A DNA stretch of 5,851 nucleotides from Gammaproteobacteria bacterium (GTDB lineage: Bacteria > Pseudomonadota > Gammaproteobacteria > Chromatiales > Chromatiaceae): assembly GCA_030594925.1 (NCBI GenBank), contig JAUVEG010000095.1:1-5851 (forward strand), in the 5' to 3' direction. The notes beneath the pieces were generated by a model, which was given only the letters and a program-made list of their open reading frames with translations, ran no database searches and was not told the DNA's origin. Every line of letters begins with the position of its first letter. The first letter of the stretch is position 1. A program made the translations under genes and the position numbers. Below are positions 1 through 5,617 of the stretch, in pieces.

Positions 1-381
1 GGCAATGCGCGTAAAAAGGGAGCCGATGGCGGCAAAGGGAAGAGTGGTGGAACCGGCGGCGGTGGATCAGGACGCCACAGCGGGGGCGGCGGTGGAAAAA
101 ATTATGATAAGTATATTTCCCAGATTCGGTCTAGAATAACACGCAACTGGCACAAGCCTGCGGAGGTAGATGGTGGCTTGACCACCGAGTTGCGCGTCAA
201 ACTATTTCCGGGCGGCGCTGTCGCAGATGTAACAGTCACGCGTTCAAGTGGTAATCCGGTGTATGATCGATCAGCACTGGATGCTGTAAAAAAAGCTACG
301 CCACTGCCCGTGCCCAAGGGGAGTGGTTTCGACAAATTTAGAAGCTTTAAATTAAAATTTTCTCCAACTGGAATTAGATAA
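1..381 (+). CDS. tolA: TolA, C-terminal part (5' truncated by window edge)
   Basis: Frame 1 is open from the first base to TAA at 379-381, giving 126 residues of the C-terminus; the N-terminal membrane anchor and most of the periplasmic stalk lie outside the window. Residues 1-34 of the visible part are a Gly/Lys/Ser linker (15 Gly in 23 residues at 10-32). Residues 35-126 form the compact TolA C-terminal domain (TonB-C-like fold), recognisable from YDKYISQIRSRITRNWHKP, LRVKLFPGGAV, and SGNPVYDRSALDAVKKATPLPVP. In the known family TolA is the inner-membrane protein that the TolQR motor energises; its C-terminal domain reaches across the periplasm to TolB and Pal, and is the receptor for some colicins and filamentous phage. 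An ATG-like start inside this ORF (TTG at 178) is not a real start. The stop overlaps the tolB start by one base (TAATG). Confidence 0.93.
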   Translation, partial: GNARKKGADGGKGKSGGTGGGGSGRHSGGGGGKNYDKYISQIRSRITRNWHKPAEVDGGLTTELRVKLFPGGAVADVTVTRSSGNPVYDRSALDAVKKATPLPVPKGSGFDKFRSFKLKFSPTGIR

Positions 382-1661
382 TGCAAAAAGTTTTCATGCT
401 ACTCTCTGCGCTTTTGATGCTGCTGCCATTGTCAGCGCAAGCAGAGCTGACAATTCAAATCACAGGTGGCAATTCCAATGCCGCATCCATTGCCATCGCT
501 CCTTTCAGCCAGGGCGGCAGCAGCACTCCGCTGACTGCTGACTTTGCCGGGATCATATCCGCCGATCTGAAACGCTCCGGCCGATTCAATCCGGTTGCAC
601 CTACTAACCAGCCGCCGGCGCCTGCCTGGGGTTCCCCGGTCAATACAGATGCATGGCGCTCCAGAAATATCGCTAACCTGGTGACTGGCCAGATTCTGCA
701 AACGGGTTCCGGTTACAAGGCGCAGTTCTCTCTCTATGACACTGCTTCATCGCAGAAACTACTGAGCGAAACGGTTACGACGAAGATCAAGGATCAGCGC
801 TTTGCCGCACACCATATTGCTGACATGATCTACGAGAAGCTGACCGGAGAGCGAGGCGCTTTTGCGACCAGAATCGCCTATGTTGTTGCCAATAAACGTC
901 ATCGCACACTGAAAATTTCCGACTCCGACGGTCACAATGCAAAAACGGTGCTCTCATCCAATGAGCCGATCCTCTCTCCGGCATGGTCTCCCGATGGCAA
1001 ACGTCTCGCCTATGTTGCTTTTGACAAGGGCAGGCCGGGAATCTATGTTCAGACCCTGACAAGTGGAAAGCGGATACGCATCAGCAGGGCTTCAGGCCTC
1101 AACGGCGCACCCACATGGTCCCCGGATGGACGTCGGCTTGCGGTCACTCTTTCCAAAGACGGGAATCCGGAAATCTATATCATCGGAGCCAACGGGGGGA
1201 CTCCACACCGTCTGACTCATAGTGAGTCGATTGATACGGAGCCGAGCTGGTCCCCGGATGGCCGCTGGATCGCATTCACATCTAATCGCGGAGGCAAGCC
1301 CCAGATCTACAAGATGGCGTCGAGCGGCGGCAGCGCTACACGACTCACCTTTGAAGGCAGTTATAATGCTGACTCCAGCTATGCGCCGGATGGTAAGAGA
1401 CTCGCATTGATTTCACGTTCACGAGGCGATCAGGTTGCTATACTTGATTTGGAAACCCGTGGAATGCAGACAATCAGTTCGGGAAGCCTGAATGAATCCC
1501 CTAGTTTTGCTCCGAATGGCAGTATGGTTGTTTATGCGGCCGGCGGAGGTGTGCTTTCAGTGGTTGCAGTTGATTATGATGTAAAGCAGCGTCTTGCCCG
1601 CCAGGGGGGCGAAGTACGTGATCCTGCATGGTCACCCTATTTGATCGGGAGAAGAAAATGA
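381..1661 (+). CDS. tolB: TolB, periplasmic beta-propeller of the Tol-Pal system
   Basis: 426 residues, the usual TolB length. Residues 1-21 are a Sec signal peptide (MQKVF, hydrophobic run of Leu/Met, then SAQA with predicted cleavage before ELTIQITGG). The new N-terminus is the TolB box that binds the TolA C-terminal domain. Residues about 22-160 match the N-terminal alpha/beta domain. Residues about 165-426 are the six-bladed propeller, with WSPDG-type PD40 motifs at 202-206, 246-250, 290-294, weaker YAPDG at 334-338 and FAPNG at 376-380, and a closing WSPY at 417-420. In the family the propeller binds Pal, and Pal and TolA binding are allosterically linked. ATG 381 is chosen because it preserves the signal peptide and overlaps the tolA stop (TAATG), with GGA at 370-372 as a modest ribosome site. 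The end overlaps pal (ATGATG), suggesting translational coupling. Confidence 0.97.
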   Translation: MQKVFMLLSALLMLLPLSAQAELTIQITGGNSNAASIAIAPFSQGGSSTPLTADFAGIISADLKRSGRFNPVAPTNQPPAPAWGSPVNTDAWRSRNIANLVTGQILQTGSGYKAQFSLYDTASSQKLLSETVTTKIKDQRFAAHHIADMIYEKLTGERGAFATRIAYVVANKRHRTLKISDSDGHNAKTVLSSNEPILSPAWSPDGKRLAYVAFDKGRPGIYVQTLTSGKRIRISRASGLNGAPTWSPDGRRLAVTLSKDGNPEIYIIGANGGTPHRLTHSESIDTEPSWSPDGRWIAFTSNRGGKPQIYKMASSGGSATRLTFEGSYNADSSYAPDGKRLALISRSRGDQVAILDLETRGMQTISSGSLNESPSFAPNGSMVVYAAGGGVLSVVAVDYDVKQRLARQGGEVRDPAWSPYLIGRRK

Positions 1662-2170
1662 TGGTAAAAACGAGTTTTATGACGGCGCTTTTTGTGTCAG
1701 CGGTGCTGTTTATTGGTGGTTGCAGCAGTTCCGGTGGATCCAAAGATGGTGAAGATGGGAGTGGCGATGATTTCGATACGACACTTGGTAGTGCGTCAGG
1801 AGGCTATGGGTCGGGAGACTCCGGCTATGGATCCGGTGCTGCTGGTGGAAATCCCCGCGTGATCTATTTTGATTATGATGACAGCAGCATCCGCTCCGAA
1901 TATGAGGAGGTGCTGCGTACACATGCGCAAAAATTGATCAGTTCAGGCGGACAAATTACGATTCAGGGGCATACTGATGAGCGTGGCTCCCGAGAGTACA
2001 ATATGGCGCTTGGCGAGGCCCGCGCCCATGTGGTCAGCCGTTATCTGATCAACCAGGGCGTCTCCTCCAGTCAGATTTCATCTGTCAGTTATGGTGAAGA
2101 GCAGCCCGAATCCTATGATCACAACGAGAGCGCCTGGGCGCGCAATCGTCGAGCAGTCCTGGAATATTGA
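1658..2170 (+). CDS. pal: Pal, peptidoglycan-associated outer-membrane lipoprotein
   Basis: 170 residues from ATG 1658. Two adjacent ATGs (1658 and 1661) are possible starts; GGGAG at 1647-1651 is well placed for either. The upstream in-frame ATG at 1628 would add ten charged residues before the signal peptide and is unlikely. Residues 1-21 are a lipoprotein signal peptide ending IGG before Cys22, the acylation site. A flexible Gly/Ser/Asp/Tyr linker (23-65, with GSGDSGYGSG repeats) precedes an OmpA-like domain (66-170): RVIYFDYDDSSI, then GHTDERGSREYNMALGEARA at 104-123 and NRRAVLEY at 163-170, which carry the Asp and Arg positions that bind meso-diaminopimelate in the family. Residue 23 is Ser rather than Asp, so there is no inner-membrane retention signal and Lol transport to the outer membrane is expected. 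The start overlaps the tolB stop and cpoB starts one base after the pal stop. Confidence 0.96.
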   Translation: MMVKTSFMTALFVSAVLFIGGCSSSGGSKDGEDGSGDDFDTTLGSASGGYGSGDSGYGSGAAGGNPRVIYFDYDDSSIRSEYEEVLRTHAQKLISSGGQITIQGHTDERGSREYNMALGEARAHVVSRYLINQGVSSSQISSVSYGEEQPESYDHNESAWARNRRAVLEY

Positions 2171-2171
2171 T

Positions 2172-2930
2172 ATGCTGCGCTACACACTTATTATCCTGTT
2201 GATGATGCTCTTCACGCCTGCTTCAGCAAGTGTCTGGAGCCGGCTTGATATTTTAGAAAAACGTGTGGATGCGGTCTCTAAAATGAGCCAGCGTATTGAT
2301 AAGCTGCAAACACAGAACAATCAACTGAATGGTGAGATTGAAGAGTTGAAACATCAGCTCGAGCAGATGAAAGAGCAGCAGCGAGAGATGTATCTCGATA
2401 TTGAGAGGCGGCTTGGCGACAACCCGGGTGATGCCGCCGATTCTGAAATCTCAGCTCAAATGGATGCGCCGGCTGATGATGCGGCGACGGAGACCGAACT
2501 GCCTTCGGCACCGGAGTCTGTTTCTTCGCAGTCGGCCTCAGCGCCGGCGTCGAAAAGGGACGAGCATGATCAATACCAGCATGCCTATGACTTGTTGATG
2601 AAAAAACGCGATTTTCAAAAGGCGATCGATGCGTTTCAGGCCCTCTTGAAAACCTATCCTGATGGGAAGTATGCTGATAATGCACAATTCTGGTTGGGCG
2701 AGACCTATTATGCAAAAAACGAACTGGATAATGCGCTGAAAGAGTTCCAGCAGCTGGTTGACAACTATAGGGACAGCCCCAAGGTTCCTGATGCGGTCTA
2801 CAAGGTTGGCTATATCCACAAAACGAAAGGAGATCTTGAAAAGGCGCGCAAGGTTTTTGAGGGATTGATCGAACACTATCCAAACTCACCTGCAGCACGA
2901 CTGGCTGCGATGAGACTGGAAACCCTGTAA
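2172..2930 (+). CDS. cpoB: CpoB (YbgF), periplasmic coordinator of PBP1B and Tol-Pal
   Basis: 252 residues from ATG 2172, close to the family's usual 250-265. A longer open frame reaches back to 2091 inside pal, but the 2172 start gives a clean signal peptide and a one-base gap after the pal stop; GGA at 2161-2163 may serve as a weak ribosome site. Residues 1-19 are the signal peptide (cleavage after ASA, mature protein starting SVWSRLDILEKR). Residues about 24-80 are a Gln/Glu/Lys-rich coiled coil, which forms the trimerisation stalk in the family. Residues about 84-132 are a low-complexity Ala/Ser/Pro/Glu linker. Residues about 133-252 hold three TPRs: YQHAYDLLMKKRDFQKAIDAF, NAQFWLGETYYAKNELDNAL and AVYKVGYIHKTKGDLEKARK, each followed by a YP or Y-x-DSP turn. 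CpoB is known to bind TolA and PBP1B and to couple septal peptidoglycan synthesis to outer-membrane constriction. Confidence 0.95.
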   Translation: MLRYTLIILLMMLFTPASASVWSRLDILEKRVDAVSKMSQRIDKLQTQNNQLNGEIEELKHQLEQMKEQQREMYLDIERRLGDNPGDAADSEISAQMDAPADDAATETELPSAPESVSSQSASAPASKRDEHDQYQHAYDLLMKKRDFQKAIDAFQALLKTYPDGKYADNAQFWLGETYYAKNELDNALKEFQQLVDNYRDSPKVPDAVYKVGYIHKTKGDLEKARKVFEGLIEHYPNSPAARLAAMRLETL

Positions 2931-2947
2931 CTCTTTACTCAAAACAT

Positions 2948-2961
2948 CCCTGCTTGTAGGG
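2948..2961 (+). terminator. weak hairpin after cpoB, possible terminator
   Basis: CCCT at 2948-2951 pairs with AGGG at 2958-2961 across a six-base loop, 18 bases after the cpoB stop, and is followed by a T/G-rich stretch (TTGGTTGTT) instead of a true T-run. It is the only terminator-like structure close to cpoB. The stem is short, so it may be chance; read-through into queE is possible. Confidence 0.2.
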
Positions 2962-3039
2962 TTGGTTGTTCCTGTCATAGGATGTGTTGAGCTTGCGAAG
3001 CGCATCGATTGAGTCTGTGCAGGATCAGGAAGTGCCTTT

Positions 3040-3112
3040 CAGGGACGCGTGAATACATCCCTGGGCGCTTCCGGCATCCTGCCTCTAGCGACACTAATAC
3101 ATCCATGCATGT
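3040..3112. repeat. degraded copy of a CATCC-core palindromic repeat
   Basis: This lies in the 270-base cpoB-queE gap, where I see no gene. It contains CAGGGA/TCCCTG arms (3040-3045 and 3058-3063), then GGCATCCTGCC at 3073-3083 (arms GGCA.. and TGCC), then TACATCC leading into the CATGCATG palindrome at 3104-3111. The order GTGAATACATCC, CTGG, CGGCATCC, TGCC matches the reverse complement of the element at 4953-5063 (GTAAATACATCC, ATG, CGGCATCC, ATGCC) with substitutions, so I infer a decayed relative of the same family. The borders are approximate. No convincing sigma-70 promoter for queE was found in the gap. Confidence 0.5.
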
Positions 3113-3200
3113 CGTAAGCTGTAATAGTATCCCTGTTTTATACAGCCCTGAAAAGCAAATCCTAATCCTACTCTCCATCATGACAGGTTAAACCCCCACC

Positions 3201-3875
3201 ATGATTGATCCCAATCCTGAACAGAATGCCACCGGGAGTCGCCTGCGCATTACCGAGATTTTCTGTTCTCTGCAGGGAGAGAGCAGGAGTACAGGCTGGC
3301 CGACAACATTTATCCGCCTGACAGGATGCCCGCTGCGCTGTGGCTACTGTGATACAGCCTATGCTTTCAAGGGTGGAAAGTGGTTGTCCCTCAAAGAGAT
3401 TCTTCGGCAAGTCGATGATATTGGCGTCTCTCATGTGACAGTGACCGGCGGTGAGCCTCTGGCGCAAAAAGCCTCTCTCAAGTTGCTTGCTGCATTGTGC
3501 GACCGTGAGTATCAGGTCTCTCTGGAAACCAGCGGTTCACTGGATATCAGAGATGTTGATCCACGAGTAGCAAGGGTGGTTGATATCAAGACGCCTGGCT
3601 CGCTGGAGCAGGATAGGAATCTGTGGGAAAACCTGCGTGATCTGAAGCCATCTGATCAGCTCAAGTTTGTTATTTGTGATCGTAATGACTACGAATGGAG
3701 CAAACAGCTGATGGATGAGCATCATCTGCATCAACGCTGTGAAGTGCTGTTTTCGCCGGCTTATAGCCAACTGCAGGCGACACAGCTGGCAGAGTGGATC
3801 GTGGAGGATCGACTGCCGGTGCGTTTTCAGATACAGTTTCACAAAGTATTATGGGGAGAGAAACAGGGTGTCTGA
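3201..3875 (+). CDS. queE: QueE, 7-carboxy-7-deazaguanine synthase (radical SAM)
   Basis: 224 residues. QueE converts 6-carboxy-5,6,7,8-tetrahydropterin to 7-carboxy-7-deazaguanine, the ring-contraction step toward preQ0 and queuosine in tRNA. The radical-SAM cluster motif is C43-x3-C47-x2-C50 in [12 protein letters not shown]. Other family landmarks are EIFCSLQGE (19-27), TGGEP (82-86), ETSGS (109-113), DIKTPGS (128-134), DQLKFVICD (152-160) and a C-terminal QFHKVLWG. The N-terminus resembles the LRITEIF..SLQGE class more than the E. coli MYPINEMFQTLQGE type. ATG 3201 is the only plausible start before the conserved region, although the ribosome site is poor: only AGG at 3185-3187, 13 bases upstream. 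The last 8 bases overlap queC. GTP cyclohydrolase, QueD and QueF are not in the window and must be encoded elsewhere. Confidence 0.96.
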   Translation: MIDPNPEQNATGSRLRITEIFCSLQGESRSTGWPTTFIRLTGCPLRCGYCDTAYAFKGGKWLSLKEILRQVDDIGVSHVTVTGGEPLAQKASLKLLAALCDREYQVSLETSGSLDIRDVDPRVARVVDIKTPGSLEQDRNLWENLRDLKPSDQLKFVICDRNDYEWSKQLMDEHHLHQRCEVLFSPAYSQLQATQLAEWIVEDRLPVRFQIQFHKVLWGEKQGV

Positions 3876-4548
3876 CAAGGCGGTGATACTTCTCTCCGGC
3901 GGTCTTGATTCCGCGACAATACTGGCGATTGCGCAACAGCGCGGCTATCAGTGCCATGCAATCAGTTTCGATTATGGACAGCGGCACAAATCAGAGTTGA
4001 CCGCTGCAAAAAGCGTTGCGCAAGCTGCTGCTGTGACACAGCATCTGGTCCTGCCGATGGCGCTGGATCTAATCGGCGGATCGGCGTTGACAGACACGCA
4101 GATCGAGGTTCCTGTGCAAATGCAGAGGGGCATTCCTGTCACCTATGTACCGGCCAGAAATACGATTTTTCTGTCACTGGCCCTTGGCTGGGCGGAAGTT
4201 TTGCACGCCAGGCATATTTTTATCGGTGTGAATGCACTTGATTATTCAGGCTACCCTGATTGCCGTCCGGAGTTTATCGAAGCATTTGAAAAGTTGGCGA
4301 ATGTCGCTACGAAGGCGGGAGTCGAGGGTGACAGCTTCAAAATTGAGGCGCCTCTGCTGCATTTGAGCAAAGCTCAAATCATCCGGCAGGGGGTGAAGTT
4401 GGGGATTGACTACAAAGCCACCATCACCTGTTACCAGGCGGATGAGCAGGGCCGGGCGTGTGGTCAGTGCGACTCCTGCCGTCTCAGGCGTCAGGGTTTT
4501 GTCGATGCCGGTCTCGCAGATCAGACCCTCTACCAGATTACTTCGTGA
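3868..4548 (+). CDS. queC: QueC, 7-cyano-7-deazaguanine (preQ0) synthase
   Basis: 226 residues, near the family's usual 220-232. QueC uses ATP and ammonia to turn 7-carboxy-7-deazaguanine, the QueE product, into the nitrile preQ0. The PP-loop SGGLDS is at residues 10-15. Conserved segments FDYGQRH (34-40), VPARN (94-98), and [14 protein letters not shown] (123-136) are present. The C-terminal zinc site is C188, C198, C201 and C204 ([17 protein letters not shown]). The open frame extends back to 3715 inside queE, but GTG 3868 gives the correct N-terminus ([12 protein letters not shown]) and has GGAG at 3855-3858, nine bases upstream. It overlaps the end of queE by 8 bases, so translational coupling of two consecutive pathway steps is likely. 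Confidence 0.96.
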   Translation: MSDKAVILLSGGLDSATILAIAQQRGYQCHAISFDYGQRHKSELTAAKSVAQAAAVTQHLVLPMALDLIGGSALTDTQIEVPVQMQRGIPVTYVPARNTIFLSLALGWAEVLHARHIFIGVNALDYSGYPDCRPEFIEAFEKLANVATKAGVEGDSFKIEAPLLHLSKAQIIRQGVKLGIDYKATITCYQADEQGRACGQCDSCRLRRQGFVDAGLADQTLYQITS

Positions 4549-4599
4549 CTTTTCAAAAAGCCCGTATATTGCTTGAGACCATGCAGGGCTGAGAGCCGC

Positions 4600-4796
4600 A
4601 TAAAAAAAGCCCTGCCAGGATCAGCAGGGCTTTGAATGCCACTAATTTCCTGATGTAATCAGGCCGATATCCATTCGATGCACATACGAAAAGGTGTTAT
4701 TTATCTCCATATCCGATCTCTCCATTGATCGTGATTCCATGATGAACCATCCATGATTCAGTTTTTCGTATTTGCTCCTCCTTTCTTAGTGACGGC
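4600..4796 (-). ncRNA. candidate structured RNA or tiny-peptide transcript, minus strand
   Basis: Reading the minus strand from about 4796, there is AAAGGAGGAG (4784-4775, a near-perfect Shine-Dalgarno), then a long-range stem of 13-base arms with one mismatch (GCAAATACGAAAA at 4775-4763, closing with TTTTCGTATGTGC at 4692-4680). Inside it are a weak TGAA/TTCA stem and an 18-base hairpin CGATC/GATCG (4714-4731). Downstream are a hairpin CCTGAT/ATCAGG (4649-4663) and the terminator with seven T. Small open frames exist: a 32-residue frame from ATG 4740 to TAG 4642 (begins MESRSMERSDM), and 17-residue frames from ATG 4754 and ATG 4750. None has an ATG at normal distance from AGGAGG (the nearest is 22 bases away; an ATA lies 5 bases away). 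The ends are inferred. I do not recognise an RNA family. Confidence 0.35.
4606..4633. terminator. strong hairpin terminator after queC, T-tract on the minus strand
   Basis: A 10-base perfect stem, AAAGCCCTGC (4606-4615) with GCAGGGCTTT (4624-4633), closes an eight-base loop, 57 bases after the queC stop. On the + strand the stem is followed only by GAATGCC, so the T-tract is three bases. On the minus strand the stem runs into seven T (complement of A 4602-4608). It can serve queC, but by sequence it is the better terminator for leftward transcription arriving from 4640-4800. A further GCAGGGCT at 4583-4590 could also pair with 4608-4615, giving an alternative stem. Confidence 0.75.
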
Positions 4797-4802
4797 TTAA
4801 CG

Positions 4803-4829
4803 ATAATATAAAGCCGGCCTGCTTGTCTA
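4803..4829 (-). promoter_or_regulatory. possible sigma-70 promoter for the minus-strand unit
   Basis: On the minus strand TAGACA (4829-4824; five of six matches to TTGACA) is followed after 15 bases by TATTAT (4808-4803; five of six matches to TATAAT). The spacer is shorter than the usual 16-18. It lies about 20 bases upstream of the AGGAGG at 4782-4777, where a leader start would be expected. The same AT-rich block reads GATAATATAA on the + strand, so a rightward -10 is also conceivable. Confidence 0.3.
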
Positions 4830-4831
4830 GC

Positions 4832-4865
4832 CAGAAAATTCTGATTACTTTGTAGGAATTTTCTG
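4832..4865. promoter_or_regulatory. perfect 10-base inverted repeat, possible operator
   Basis: CAGAAAATTC (4832-4841) and GAATTTTCTG (4856-4865) are exact reverse complements separated by 14 bases. The pair starts three bases upstream of the possible minus-strand -35, in the region between that promoter and the right-hand genes. The AT-rich arms and lack of a T-run argue against a terminator, and the arrangement suits a dimeric regulator. The half-site spacing is about 24 bases centre to centre. The regulator is unknown. Confidence 0.35.
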
Positions 4866-4952
4866 ATACTGATGTGATTGCAGGAGATAGTGGTTGAAAA
4901 ATAGCGTTAATAAATGCGTAACTATTCAGCATCTTCTAAAACCAGCAAATAA

Positions 4953-5063
4953 GTCACTGCTATCGGGTGTATCTGGAGGAAACGTTGGAGGCATGGATGC
5001 CGACACGAGCCTACATGGATGTATTTACGGCATTTTCCGCAAGATATGCCCGATAGCAGTGAC
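4953..5063. repeat. 111-base palindromic element with two internal CATGGATG hairpins
   Basis: The outer arms 4953-4974 and 5042-5063 pair over 22 positions: GTCACTGCTATCGGG is exact against CCCGATAGCAGTGAC, followed by two G-U pairs and five more matches. After a three-base internal loop GGAAA (4978-4982) pairs with TTTCC (5034-5038). The interior has two hairpins of the same type: GGCAT-GG-ATGCC (4990-5001) and TACAT-GG-ATGTA (5012-5023, with GCC/GGC flanks at 5009-5011 and 5029-5031). The predicted shape is a long stem with a two-armed head. No transposase is present and no clear target-site duplication flanks it. It ends 60 bases before dtd. It is probably a non-coding dispersed element, a MITE or REP-like sequence. 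Confidence 0.75.
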
Positions 5064-5123
5064 GAACTCGTGTGTGGTGAATAGTTACATAAATGCTTTA
5101 TATCTTAGTCACTGGAGGGTGAT

Positions 5124-5561
5124 GTGATTGCGTTATTACAGCGGGTTAGCAAGGCGAGTGTGAGTGTCGACGGGAGCATCATTGCCCGAATCGACTCCGG
5201 TCTTCTGGTGTTCGTCGGTGTACGGAAGGGTGACCGGGAAAAACAGGCGCTGCGTCTCTCTGAGAGAATAGTGGGGTATCGTGTTTTTGAAGATAGTCGC
5301 GGACGAATGAACCTGAGCCTCAGCGATACAGGCGGTGGATTGCTGCTTGTACCGCAGTTTACACTGGCTGCTGAAACAGAGAGGGGGATGCGGGCCAGCT
5401 TTACTTCAGCGGCTGCCCCTGATGTTGCCAGTGAACTGTTTGAGCTGGTCGCAAGCAGTGCGGCGAAAACACATGGCAAGGTCGTGTGTGGCCAGTTTGG
5501 CGCCGACATGCAGGTAGCGCTGGTGAATGAGGGGCCGGTCACTTTCTGGTTGGAGACATGA
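5124..5561 (+). CDS. dtd: D-aminoacyl-tRNA deacylase (DTD)
   Basis: 145 residues, exactly the usual DTD size. The enzyme removes D-amino acids (and, in this family, glycine mischarged on tRNA-Ala) from tRNA as a homodimer in the cytoplasm. The start is GTG 5124 (MIALLQRVSKASVSVDG) with GGAGG at 5114-5118, five bases upstream; the overlapping ATG at 5122 is out of frame and meets a stop at once. Family motifs are GLLVFVGV (26-33), YRVFEDSRGRMNLSL (52-66), the catalytic-site motif at 77-81 and ERGMRASFTSAA (86-97), plus the Gly-cisPro motif NEGPVTFWL (135-143) that gives chiral rejection. The first motif reads PQFTL where E. coli has SQFTL, so the Ser is replaced by Pro; the rest of the site is intact. 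It stands alone between two palindromic elements, with no co-directional partner visible after it. Confidence 0.95.
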   Translation: MIALLQRVSKASVSVDGSIIARIDSGLLVFVGVRKGDREKQALRLSERIVGYRVFEDSRGRMNLSLSDTGGGLLLVPQFTLAAETERGMRASFTSAAAPDVASELFELVASSAAKTHGKVVCGQFGADMQVALVNEGPVTFWLET

Positions 5562-5617
5562 TCTGGATTTTTAATGAGAGCAGGTCTGAATCACGATGCA
5601 TGGAAGTCCCAAATAGT

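Noticed and set aside
2091..2171. 27-codon N-terminal extension of cpoB inside pal
   Set aside because: It would bury the signal peptide behind a charged stretch; ATG 2172 one base after the pal stop is far more likely.
2278..2898. 206-codon minus-strand open frame opposite cpoB
   Set aside because: Antisense shadow; rich in His, Arg, Ser and Pro as expected from the complement of the cpoB coiled coil and TPR region.
2975..3191. Open frames of 60-68 codons on both strands in the cpoB-queE gap
   Set aside because: They overlap the degraded palindromic repeat, lack ribosome sites, and show no recognisable domain.
3715..3867. 51-codon N-terminal extension of queC inside queE
   Set aside because: The conserved QueC N-terminus begins at GTG 3868 with a good ribosome site; the extension is out-of-frame queE sequence.
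4549..4900. preQ1 riboswitch near queC
   Set aside because: The structured region is downstream of queC and its likely transcript runs in the opposite direction. I could not identify the compact H-type pseudoknot sequence of a preQ1 aptamer.
4894..5127. 77-codon + strand open frame starting TTG, ending in TGA that overlaps the dtd GTG start, with AGGAGA at 4882-4887
   Set aside because: It reads straight through both arms and both hairpins of the palindrome at 4953-5063, so its sequence is explained by the repeat. No recognisable protein features; the GTGA overlap with dtd is probably chance.
5105..5542. 145-codon minus-strand open frame opposite dtd
   Set aside because: Antisense shadow of a well-supported DTD gene; the translation shows no family features.
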